Assembly: GCF_900108335.1 (NCBI RefSeq)
Contig: NZ_FNVT01000048.1
Location: 1-37,001 of the forward strand
Direction: 5' to 3'
DNA length: 37,001 nt
Source of the DNA: Nonomuraea solani
GTDB lineage: Bacteria; Actinomycetota; Actinomycetes; Streptosporangiales; Streptosporangiaceae
Positions 15,238-24,200 of the stretch are shown one piece after another. Every line of letters begins with the position of its first letter. Within the stretch, counting starts at the first letter, position 1. The translations under genes and the position numbers were made by a program. The notes below the pieces were generated by a model. It did no database searches. It had not been told where the DNA came from and saw only the letters and a list, made by a program, of their open reading frames with translations.

Positions 15238-15519
15238 GGAGCACCTCCTCACCATCGATTGCCCAGTATGCGGGGAAATGCGCTTTCGCGCCAGCAGACG
15301 GGTCGACGTCGAGGTCTACTCGCCCGTGCGCTGCAACCGTCGTCCCCCCCAGGGCGTACGGTGAGAGCGAAGGCGCCGGTGCCGTGGCCCTCGGGGTGCT
15401 GGTCTTGTGCCAGGACAGGCCGCGCATGCTGGACATGGCCGAACAGCGACGGGTGCTGCTGTTCGCCGCAGCCCACGCAAGGGCCGATCTCCTGGACCGG
15501 TCCTTGCCTGTGCGACCTG

Positions 15520-15815
15520 TTAGGGGCAGAGCACCCTGGTTTCGGCAGTGCACTGGTCGAAGCCCGGGCCACCGTTGGCGGCGTCGTTGCCTCCCAGACC
15601 GTTGAGGACGTCGTCGCCTGCCCGGCCGAAGATCACGTCTCTGGCCGACCCGCCGAAGAAGGTGTCCCTGCCACGCCCCATGTCCATCCTCGACCGCAGG
15701 GAGGTGAAGTTACGCAGCACGTCGTCGCCGCTCCCGCGTGGCCGCCCTGATCCGGACGATCCCCGCAGCCGGACACTGCACCTGCCGAAAATTCCATCCA
15801 TGCAGTTCGAGCCGC
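15520..15815 (-). pseudogene. C-terminal fragment of a Ca-binding (RTX-like) repeat protein, cut at the att site
   Basis: The minus-strand frame ending at 15520 contains GGSARDVIFGRAGDDVLNGL and GGNDAANGGPG, the nonapeptide GGxGxDxxx pattern of haemolysin-type calcium-binding repeats. The frame upstream passes into the tRNA-derived repeat at 15818, where the reading is only a shadow of the tRNA. The gene therefore seems to have lost its 5' part (signal peptide and more repeats) when an element integrated or recombined here. An ATG at 15799-15801 exists but without a ribosome site. Confidence 0.55.
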
Positions 15816-15817
15816 AT

Positions 15818-15862
15818 CTTCTAATCCGACGGTCGCAGGTTCGAATCCTGCAGGGCGCGCTT
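15818..15862 (+). repeat. Attachment site (left), 3' half of tRNA-Arg(TCT)
   Basis: Starts in the anticodon loop (CTTCTAA), includes the 3' strand of the anticodon stem TCCGA, the complete T-arm GCAGG-TTCGAAT-CCTGC, and the 3' acceptor strand AGGGCGC followed by G. The bases before it cannot pair as an anticodon stem, so no complete tRNA is present. Identical to 36448-36492. Confidence 0.85.
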
Positions 15863-15933
15863 CTCCACCTGCAGAAACTCCAGCCGAGCCCATGCGCTGG
15901 GGCGGCATTGGGCAAATATGAGGCAAAGCTGAG

Positions 15934-17223
15934 TCAGCCGCCGAGCGGCCGCCTCAGCGCGGATGCGGCGCTGAGCACCAGCCGGGCCGTCTCTCGGGCG
16001 GCCTGGTGGGCCACCTCCGGCAGCACCGAGACGTAGGTGTCAGCGGTCAACACGATGCTGGCATGGCCCAGCATGGCCTGCACCACCTTCAGATCCGTGT
16101 GCGCGGCCAGCGCCAGCGTCGCGGCGCCGTGCCGCAGATCATGCAGCCGGATCGGCGGTTGTCCGGAGGCGGCCACCAGTCGGCGGAACCGGCCGGTGAG
16201 GTAGTCCGGCCGCAGCGGCGCGCCGTCCGCGGTGGTGAACACGTATCCCGAGTCCTGCCAGCGTGTGCCCGCCCTCGCGCTCAGCTCCTCCTGCCGCTCG
16301 CTGTGCCGGGTCAGTACCCGCACAGTCTCCGCATCCAGGGCCACCACCCGGCAGCTGGCGGCGCTCTTCGGCGGCCCGACCACGACCTGGCCGTCGGCGT
16401 GCACGCGCTGCTGCGTCACCGTCAGCTCTGCGGTCTGCAGGTCGACGTCCGTCCAGCGCAGCCCGGCCAGCTCACCGCGGCGCAGGCCGCGCAGTGCAGC
16501 CAGCCACCACGCGGCATACAGACGGTCCTGCGTGAGGCCGGACAGGAAGACCGCGAGCTGTTGTTCGGTCCATACCGCTACTGCTGGACGTTCTCCTGTT
16601 TGCTGCCACCGGGTGGTCCGCCCGGCGGTCCAGACGACCGGATGCGGTCGCCGGGGATGGGGCAGTTCGGCGCCGTTGGCCGGGTTGACCGGGATCAGCC
16701 GGGCACGCACCGCCGCGTTCAGCGCGGTCCGCAAGGTGGCGTGGATCCGCACCACGGTCGCGGGCGACAGTCGGCGGCCGATCGGCGAGGGACGGGACGC
16801 CAACGTCGCGAGCAGTCCGTTGACATCGCGCGAGCTGAGCTGGTGGAGCAAGATCCGTCCCAACAGCGGGATGAGGTAGAGACGGATGTGTGCGGCGTAG
16901 CCCTGCCGGGTCGACGGACGCAGAGTGCCCTTGCTGGCCAGCCAGCGTGCCAGCCACTGCCCGAGCGTGCATCCGGCCCCCGCGCCGCCGTGGTCGGCAG
17001 CGGCCAGGGCACGGCCTGCCGCCTGCGCTTCCTCGGAGCCGGCGTAGCCGCCCTGGCGGACGCGCTGCCGCTGCCCGTCCAGGCCACGTACCTGCACCGC
17101 GAAGTACCAGCTGCCGTGATCGTCATCCGCTGGCAGACGCGGACACGTCGCGCCTCGCTGACGCCCCGTCGCTGCATCCACACAGCCGCATCGCCTAGCG
17201 ACCTGCACACGAGTCTTTGTCAT
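15934..17223 (-). CDS. int: Tyrosine site-specific integrase of the element
   Basis: The 429-aa protein starts at ATG 17221-17223 with GGAGG about 8 bases upstream. It has an N-terminal Arm-type region (SWYFAVQVRGLDGQRQRVRQ), the core-binding helices (TLGQWLARWLASKGTLRPST), and the C-terminal catalytic domain with the first arginine in LRGLRRGELAGLRWTDVDL, the HxxR box in IRLHDLRHGAATLALA, the second histidine in AMLGHASIVLTADT and the tyrosine in ADTYVSVLP. All catalytic residues are present, so it should be active. It probably recombines the 45-bp tRNA-derived sites. No excisionase gene is recognisable next to it. Confidence 0.93.
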   Translation of the reverse strand: MTKTRVQVARRCGCVDAATGRQRGATCPRLPADDDHGSWYFAVQVRGLDGQRQRVRQGGYAGSEEAQAAGRALAAADHGGAGAGCTLGQWLARWLASKGTLRPSTRQGYAAHIRLYLIPLLGRILLHQLSSRDVNGLLATLASRPSPIGRRLSPATVVRIHATLRTALNAAVRARLIPVNPANGAELPHPRRPHPVVWTAGRTTRWQQTGERPAVAVWTEQQLAVFLSGLTQDRLYAAWWLAALRGLRRGELAGLRWTDVDLQTAELTVTQQRVHADGQVVVGPPKSAASCRVVALDAETVRVLTRHSERQEELSARAGTRWQDSGYVFTTADGAPLRPDYLTGRFRRLVAASGQPPIRLHDLRHGAATLALAAHTDLKVVQAMLGHASIVLTADTYVSVLPEVAHQAARETARLVLSAASALRRPLGG

Positions 17224-17634
17224 TGATCCCACCTCCACTCCTGACGGTGTGCGACGAGAGACGGGCCAGCTAGGGCTCGTACTCGGTTGGGAGATGGCCT
17301 CAGATCAAGTGTCCGGCGTGCGGGGGAAGCTCAGGTTGACTCGGGTCAGCTCGTCGTGCAGGTCGACGGCCTGCTGGGAAGCTTTAGGGCGTTCTGGCGC
17401 TGGCTGGCGTTGCGCAGGCGGTTCGCATGGGTGAGATGGAGCGCGGCTCGTCGGGTCGGATCTTGGGTGGTGGCCAGGCGGTGGACTGTCAGCTAGTGGA
17501 CAGGGCGGCGATCCTAGAATCGAGGTCGATGTGCCAACAGGACGCGGGCAGGCTTCGACGGCCTTCAGAAGAGCCGGTTCGATGTCGGGCAGGTCGGTCA
17601 GGGCAGCGCTACCGGCGTTCGGCGTGAGCTGGAG
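17224..17634. other. Divergent intergenic region between the integrase and the nuclease operon
   Basis: 411 bp with no gene I can support. It must carry promoters for the minus-strand integrase and the plus-strand genes that follow. Short open frames here have poor starts and no recognisable motifs; an excisionase or replication gene, common at this position in actinobacterial integrative elements, was looked for and not seen. Confidence 0.5.
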
Positions 17635-17886
17635 GTGGGAACCTCAGATAACAGACGCCGCGTGACGGCGTACACCATTGCCAAGATCACGAACGTGATC
17701 CCTGGTGACCCAGACCAGCCATTCGTCGCCCCAGAACCCCCCTTCCACCGGCCGAAGGGCTCTGCGCTCGAAGTACGCGAGTTCTTGGGCCCCACACCCG
17801 CCCCCAAGCCAACCGAATGGCTCTCACTGGAACCGGCCGACAACCCCATACCCGGTGCCGGAAGCGATCCGACCGTGCCAAAGTGA
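17635..17886 (+). CDS. Small proline-rich protein (83 aa) coupled to the nuclease gene
   Basis: A GTG start at 17635 is preceded closely by GCTGGAG. The frame ends at TGA 17884-17886, overlapping the GTG at 17883 of the next gene by four bases (GTGA), which supports real translation and coupling. The product (RRVTAYTIAKITNVIPGDPD, then PEPPFHRPKGSALEVREFLG) has no known domain and is rich in proline at its C-terminal half. It could be a partner or specificity factor of the downstream predicted nuclease; that is only context. Confidence 0.5.
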   Translation: MGTSDNRRRVTAYTIAKITNVIPGDPDQPFVAPEPPFHRPKGSALEVREFLGPTPAPKPTEWLSLEPADNPIPGAGSDPTVPK

Positions 17887-19411
17887 TTCGCATGATCCCC
17901 GCACACGTCCCCGACGAGCCGCCGCTCACCTACGCCGACAGCTTCGACGTGCCGGTCCTTTTCCGTAACGGGCCTGCGAGGAAGCCCAGGAGGCAGTGGC
18001 GGACGGCCATGCTCAAGCCGTGGGCGGAGTCGGGCGGGTTCCCGGCGGCCGACGGCTGGTACGTCTCGACCACCACCTGGCGGGAGATCATCAAGGCCGC
18101 CATTGAGGTCGGCCGCGACGTCACCCCGCACTTGCGGAATCAGCCGCGGTATGCGCACGGGGAGCTCGTCGCCCGGGTTGCGCCGCTGTACGCCTATCTC
18201 GGCATGCACCCCTTCATGTCTCCGTTCCTCGTACCAGGCAACAAGGGCCGGCGCCTGACCCTGAACCCGGTGTACGCGTACGGCACCGAGCGCAGCGCGA
18301 AGAACGCAGCCGGCTACCGGCTGGGTATGACGATGGCAGAGTGGGCCTGCCGCTCACTGCTGGGCCTCGGTCAGACCGAGCACCTCGAACTGGGTGGCCC
18401 GATCTCCGCCTTGCGCAACACGTTCAAGGATCCGAAAGAGAAGCTGCCCGACCTCTGGGGGCAGCACCAGGCAGAGGGCCTGTACTGGCTGATCGAGGCC
18501 AAGGGGGGCGACGTGGGTCTCGGCACGCTGCGCAAGGGGTGGGAGCAACTGGCCGCCAGCAGCAAGATTCTCGGCTCGTACGCCCACCGCACCGTCCTGG
18601 TCGGAGCGTGTGTGCGGCCCGGTGATGACCTCTTCCTCACCATCGACCACGGCCTGCACTTCGGACAGCCGCCGCTCACCGCAGCCGGATTCGACATCGA
18701 CGACGAGTCAGCGGCCGGCCCGGGCAATCTCGAAGATCGTCTCGGCGACAGCGACGACGCGCTCATCGGTGCGGCCCGCGCCCAGATGCTCGCCTACCTG
18801 GCGCTGCGCTGCGCTCCGCTCCTGCCTCGCAGCTTCGCACCGTGCTCGTTTCCGCCGACCGCGCGTCCCGTCGTCGGCGCTCCGGGCTGACCACGCCCCT
18901 GGAAGGCGACGACTTCACCCGCGCCATGCGGGCCGAAGCCCGCGGAGTAGCGCCCTACACCGAGCGGCGCACGCTGCGCGCCGGGGTCCGTTCCTGGGGC
19001 CTTGATGACTTCCTCACCTGCCGCATCCCCGGAACCGAGGTTCATCTCGGCATGTCCCGGAAGCTCTACGCCGCCTGCGAGCGCCTCCACGAGGAAGACC
19101 TGGCCATCGCTCAGCGCACCTCGGGGCTGCGCGCCGAGGATCCGCCGGCCGATGACCAGGAACTCAGCGACGACGCTCAGGAAGAACAGCGACTCATCCA
19201 GCTGCGGATCTTCCGTGAGCAGCAGGAGGAAGCCCGCCCCCGGCTGCGCGATGCCTTCGAGCGGGGAGCGACAAGCGACTGGAGTGAGCTGCTGCGCCGT
19301 CCGCAGGAGCCAGAACTCGACCTGGAAGGCGAAGAGGGGCTCCTCGAAGCGGCGACGCCGGAGACGTACCTGGCCGTCAGCCGCTACGGTCTGCCTCCAG
19401 CACGTGCCTAG
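17883..19411 (+). pseudogene. Predicted PD-(D/E)XK nuclease, frameshifted by a GCGCT repeat
   Basis: The first frame starts at GTG 17883 or ATG 17892 and runs to 18890. It contains KLPDLWGQHQAEGLYWLIEA followed by KGGD, a good match to the PD-X(n)-(D/E)XK catalytic core (PD, then EAK 15 residues later). Further blocks include WYVSTTTWREIIKAAIEVGR and LYAYLGMHPF. Near 18801-18815 there are three GCGCT units. In the next frame the text continues naturally as SAPASQLRTVLVSADRASRR and then to 19411 (GDDFTRAMRAEARGV, PGTEVHLGMSRKLYAACERL). Two GCGCT units instead of three would fuse both parts into one protein of about 500 aa. The present form makes a truncated nuclease with a foreign tail unless slippage restores the frame. 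Substrate unknown; DNA is likely. Confidence 0.65.
18801..18815 (+). repeat. (GCGCT)3 pentanucleotide tract at the frameshift point
   Basis: Three perfect GCGCT units followed by the variant CCGCT at 18816-18820. Removing one unit joins the two halves of the nuclease gene in frame. Confidence 0.7.
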
Positions 19412-19497
19412 CTATCAGGGGCCCATTCGATCAGGTGACCTCAGGTATCCGGGGTACGGGGAAAGCTCATCCGACGTGGATGGCATGGCTACGCGTG

Positions 19498-20622
19498 CTA
19501 CAGGCCTTGATGAGCGGCTGAGGAACTCATGCGTGTGAAGGCGTCCGGCGTGACGATGGGGATGCCATAGACGCGAGCCTTACGTGCCTTGCCCGACATC
19601 GAGTCAGGGTCCGCGGCGACCAGCAACCGGACGCGTTTGGTGATACCGGTGTGGGGGACATAGCCAAGCTGGCGCGCCTGCTCCTCCCACACTTCTCGCC
19701 CGCCCGCCATTTCTCCGGTGAAGACGACGAGATCACCAGGCTGGAGACGGAAGCCGCCGGCGGCGGAGAGATGGTGGGGTACGTGGCTCGATGCCAGCGC
19801 GGCTTCGACCGCTGCCGATGGGAGATCGAGCAGGGCGGCGACGAGGTCGAACTCGTGGCGTTCGGTGGGTGTGACGATGCCATCGGCCTTGGCGGCTTGG
19901 GCCAGCGCGTTCAGGTATTCGTGGTGCAGGCGGATGGCTTCTGTACGGCTGAGATCCAGCTGGGCGGCCAAGGCGATCAATGCGTCGGCTTCGGTGGCCG
20001 AGATGTGGTGGTCGAGCAGAACTTGGTCGAGCAGCGCGAAGTAGGGGTCGGCGCGGACGGTGTCGGAGGCGCGCGGTAGCCGGTCCAGGATCCGGGCGAG
20101 GAAATGGGTGTCGCGTTCGGCGGACACGCCTCGCCGGACGGGGGTGGAGCCGGTGAGTGGAATGGCTGGCCAGGGGAGTGTGGTGGCGTTGCGAAGGAGG
20201 TGGGCCCATGGTGAGTCGGGGTGGGCGAGGCTGAGGTAGTGGCGTAACAGCGCGGCAGTGGCTCGGGCGTCGATGAGCGCGTCGTGGTGGCCGTCGAGCG
20301 AGATGTCGGCGACGGCGCAACAGCCGGTGAGGGTGCGGGGGGCGGCGGGCAGGAAGCGGGGGGCCTCGGTCATCGTGCAGATGCCGATAGCGTCGAGGTA
20401 GGGGATCGGGGCCCCGGTCCGGCCGAATTCGTACTGTAGGAACCCGAGGTCGAAGCGGAGGTTATGGGCTACGGGGACGCGGCCCTGCAGCAGGCCGGTG
20501 AGTGTGCCCGCGATGTCCTTGAAGGCGGGCGCGTGTCGGACGTCGGCGGCGGTGATGCCGTGGATGTGTTGTGGTCCCAGGTCGCGTTCAGGGTTGACCA
20601 GGGTGCTCCATTCGGAGGTGAC
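19498..20622 (-). pseudogene. DEDDh exonuclease-BRCT protein, missing its 5' end
   Basis: The minus-strand frame ending at 19498 begins to look like protein at VTSEWSTLVNPERDLGPQHI, the middle of the first part of DnaQ-type exonucleases. It keeps RVPVAHNLRFDLGFL (third acidic residue) and GHHDALIDARATAALL (H and last D), followed by a helical TerB-like region and a C-terminal BRCT domain (GDLVVFTGEMAGGREVWEEQ ... SGKARKARVYGIPIVTPDAF). The N-terminal FDxETTG strand that supplies the first D and E is absent, and no ATG or GTG start lies close to the conserved part. So it is truncated or, less likely, a non-catalytic version. The frame remains open upstream to 20835 but without protein-like content. 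Confidence 0.65.
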
Positions 20623-20642
20623 GTGTCCGATCCCCTCTCTGT

Positions 20643-21273
20643 CAGACTGCTGTGATACATGGGACAGATGAGTCCTTTTGATGTGAAGCAGGGCGAGACA
20701 GGACGATCGAGACAGTGACGATGACCCTCGCCGACCAGAGCGCCATAACGGGGCAGGATGGTCGAGTGACCGATGAGCAGCCGCCTCTGCGCACGAAGTG
20801 GTTCGGACTCTTGAGCCCCGCAAGGTCGAAGACATTCAGGTGCGACCTAAGAATCAGATGTGACAGAAACAAAGCCACTGCGCCCTCTCTCCCTTATGTC
20901 CGCTTTTCGCACCTATGACGCCATTTCCGGCACATTGTTAGCAATGGTGACACTGGCCGGCTCCTGTTTTACGGTTGGCTGCTGCGGCAGGTGCAGTGAC
21001 AATTGGGTCGCTTTAGGCGCAGGGTGAGAAAATCTCATTCGAGATGTGGCGCTCCGCTGTCAGGCGAGCGTAATGTGCAACATTATGTGACTCGTTGTGC
21101 CAAGCGAGTCGCGTGTGTTCCCGTTCGCTGCCGCTGGTCGTGGCGTAGCCACAGCAGCCTGCAACTGTGGACATTGAAATGCTCAGATGGCTGGTCTCTT
21201 TAGGCTCTAAGGCAACGACTGCGAACCTCCGGGCATCAAACGATGCAGGTAACTAACAAGTGGGGCAACCCGT
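20643..21273. other. Intergenic region upstream of the three-gene helicase cluster
   Basis: About 630 bp with no supportable gene. It is less GC-rich than its surroundings (for example 20870-20990) and must hold the promoter of the cluster. A TAGGCT hexamer at 21201-21206, 68 bases before the start codon, resembles an actinobacterial -10 element, but I do not see a well-spaced -35. Remains of the lost 5' end of the exonuclease gene were not recognised in it. Confidence 0.4.
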
Positions 21274-24200
21274 ATGGCGAAAGCGGCTGGAGAAGCAGGT
21301 GCGGTGCTTCCCGCGGCGGCACGTCGACTCATCGATCTTGTCGCCGAGCGTGCCGACGGCGTCACGTCAGAAGAGCTGACAGCGATTGCGCAGAAACGGT
21401 TTCCTGGGCTGCATCCGCGACGCGTGGCCGATTTTGTCTCGCGCGCCGTCGCAGCCGGAGCTCTAGTCATGTCTGCTGATCGGTTGACGGTGTCCGGCGG
21501 AGGAGACGAGAGCCCCGAGGTGACTTTGGAGGCCGGGACGGCGTCTAGCCGACCTGTGCGAGCAGTAGCCCTTGATGTGGAGGCGGTCGTCCGGACGATG
21601 GCTACCGAGCCGTTCCTTGACAAGCGAATCTTCCAGATTGGAGCGGTCCGTTTCGGGACGGACGCCGCGTGGATCGCTGCTGAGCCTCGGCGTGACTGGT
21701 TCGTCGAATTGCCCGACGAGACATGGGAGATCCGTTCAGCGGAGCTTCGGGAGCGGCACACGGTTTCGGCCGTTGAGCAAGCGAAGGCACTCTTGGAACT
21801 ACACGCGTGTACTGCGGACGCCGATGTGATCGTCACCTACAACGGTACCGAATCCGACTTCCCGCTGCTGGCGGCAGCCTATGAGAAGGAGGGCCTGCCC
21901 ATGCTGGCGCCGGCCCTGGTCGACGCGTACTACCTGGCCCTGGCCTTTTGGCCGACAGATGCCAGCCACCGCCTGGCCAACCTCGCTGATACGCTTGGCC
22001 TGGACCGTTCCGATCTGCGCTGGCACGACGCGGGAGACGACGCCGCGTTGCTGACGCGATTGCTGACGCGGGCGAGCGAGCACATGGCCGCGTGGCCACT
22101 GGACCTCGTCAACATGATCGCGTCGGTGTGCGCCGATTCAATGGCGTGGACGCTCGTGCGACACCTCGCCGCGGCAACGTCTGGCGCTGCTCCCGGGCAC
22201 CTGCTCGGCGAGGTACGGGCATACGGCGTTGCTGAAGTAGCGTCGGTGCTCGGCTCGTTGCTTGACTCTCACCGGCCGCGCAGGTCGCCAGCGGGCACAC
22301 CCGCGACAAGCCACGGCCTGCTCTCGATCGATGTATCGCTGCTCGGTCCTGACGGGCGCGTCGACCCGGTGCTGCTGGCATCCGTCATCCATGGCGCGGA
22401 CGCCAAGCGGCGGCCTGCGCAGGAACAGATGACGACGGCGCTACACGGCTGGGCCAAGGAGGGAGTGTCCGCGCTGGTGGAGGCTCCGACCGGTACGGGC
22501 AAAAGCTTCGCCGTCCTAGCTGCAGCGCTGGATTGGCTGGCCGGCGGGCCGCAGCGGACGGCGATCGTCACGACGTTCACCAAGCAACTTCAGGCGCAAC
22601 TGGCTGGGGACGTGGCACGGTTGGACAGGGTTGTGCCCGGCTTACTTGAGATCAGCGATGTGGTCAAAGGCCAGAGCAACCGGCTGTCGCTGCGTGCACT
22701 CAACGTGGTGCTGTCGGACGCGACGACGTTCGACGCCACCTCCCGTGCCCGGTCCACAGCACGCAACCGGTTCTTGAGTCGAGCGGCGTTCCGGGAGCTA
22801 GTCGTCTATCTGACTTTGAGGTTGCGGGCGTCCACGGACGTTCTAAGCTCGTGGTCGGCGCGCTCGGTCGACATAGTCGACGTCCCCGCGTTCTTCACCC
22901 AGTACGCTGGGCCTGCGCTGCCGGTGTGGCTCGAATCGCTGAGCCAGGCAAGTAACGGGGAGTACCCGTCTCAGGCAGGTACGCGCGTGGCCGCGCACAC
23001 CGATGTGGTGCGCGAAGCGCTTACGTCGCACAGGCTCTTGCTGGCGAATCACGCGCTGCTGCTCGCCCATCTGGACGATCTCAGCACTCTTGGCCCTGAA
23101 ACGCTGCTCATCGTCGACGAGGCGCATCAGCTCGAAGACGCAGCGACGTCGGCGCTGACGACGGCGGTGGATTACCGAATGGTTGAGGACCTGTACAGCG
23201 AGCTGGCCGCCTGGACCGACACCGCTCGCAGGAGTGCCGAACGCAACGCGGCGCGAGAGGCCGTCAGCAATCTTGGACTGCTGCTCGACCATGAGCAGTT
23301 GCCCCGGGTAGCCGGTCAGGTGTTCGACGTACGAGGCGCGGGGGCCGGCATCGTGGTTGGATCGCGCACGGTCACGCTGGCCAGCGCGTATGCCGGCAGC
23401 GCGGGCGTGGGGCAGGTCCGCACGCTCACCGCATTGCTACTGCGGCTGGCCGGGCAGTGCGAGGCCCTATCAGGCGCCCTGTTCGCATACTTGAACACGC
23501 ACGCCCACCAGTTGGATTTCTTTGAGACAGAGCGCATACGTGGTCTGCTGACGCGATGCCTGCAAGTCAAAGAGTTCAGCCGAACAATCGTTGCTCATGT
23601 TGACGGCATTCTGGGCCCAACACCGGCGGCCGATGCCACGGCCGACAGTGACGAGGAGAACGCGGATGACACCCTTGAGGACGAGCTCGGTGAAGATGTC
23701 GGTGACGGAGAGGAGCCCGATCCAGCCGACCCCGACGATCCGATTGACGCGGTGGACACATCGAGCCTGCGACTTGCGTCCCTGCCGCCTGGTACGTCGA
23801 ACCAGGTGGTCTACGCCGAGGAGCTCGAGGCATTGCGCGCCGGTTTGCGCTCCTACCGCTTCCGTGTGGCGAGCAGCCCCATCGAGCTGGCCTCTGACGA
23901 TCTCTGGCGGCGCTTCCTCGCTACGTTCGCGCGCACGTACTACGTGTCGGCGACGCTACGCGTAGCGGGGCAGTGGCATTTCATCCGTGATCGCCTCGGG
24001 CTGCCTGCGGACATCGCGACCTTGCATCTGCCGACGCCGTTCGACTACGCCCGGCAATGCGAGCTCGTATGCTTCTCCGACTTCCCATCCTGGGCAGAGC
24101 AGACAGAAGGCGCGATGCGGACCGTCGCGCACCAGCTCGCCGGCTATACCCAGGAGATGGTGAGGCCAGTCGACGTGCCTGGCGAAGCCCCACCCGGCAG

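Noticed and set aside
15249..15572. 107-aa minus-strand frame upstream of the zinc-ribbon gene
   Set aside because: Three frames are open here because of high GC. It overlaps the end of the Ca-repeat fragment and has no recognisable domain or ribosome site, though its CVGCGEQQ stretch was considered.
15818..15862. A functional tRNA-Arg gene
   Set aside because: Only the 3' half is present. The bases upstream do not supply the D-arm, acceptor 5' strand or the matching anticodon stem. The same holds for 36448-36492.
15520..15926. Minus-strand frames with RPAGFEPATVGLEDA or CRIRTCDRRIRR at their N-terminus
   Set aside because: These segments are the reverse reading of the tRNA T-arm and anticodon region at 15818-15862. 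Only the downstream Ca-binding repeat part is protein-like.
20642..20878. 78-aa minus-strand frame with a hydrophobic start between the exonuclease and helicase genes
   Set aside because: No ribosome site, no protein-like conservation, and it ends in the region where the exonuclease gene has been truncated; it is more likely chance.
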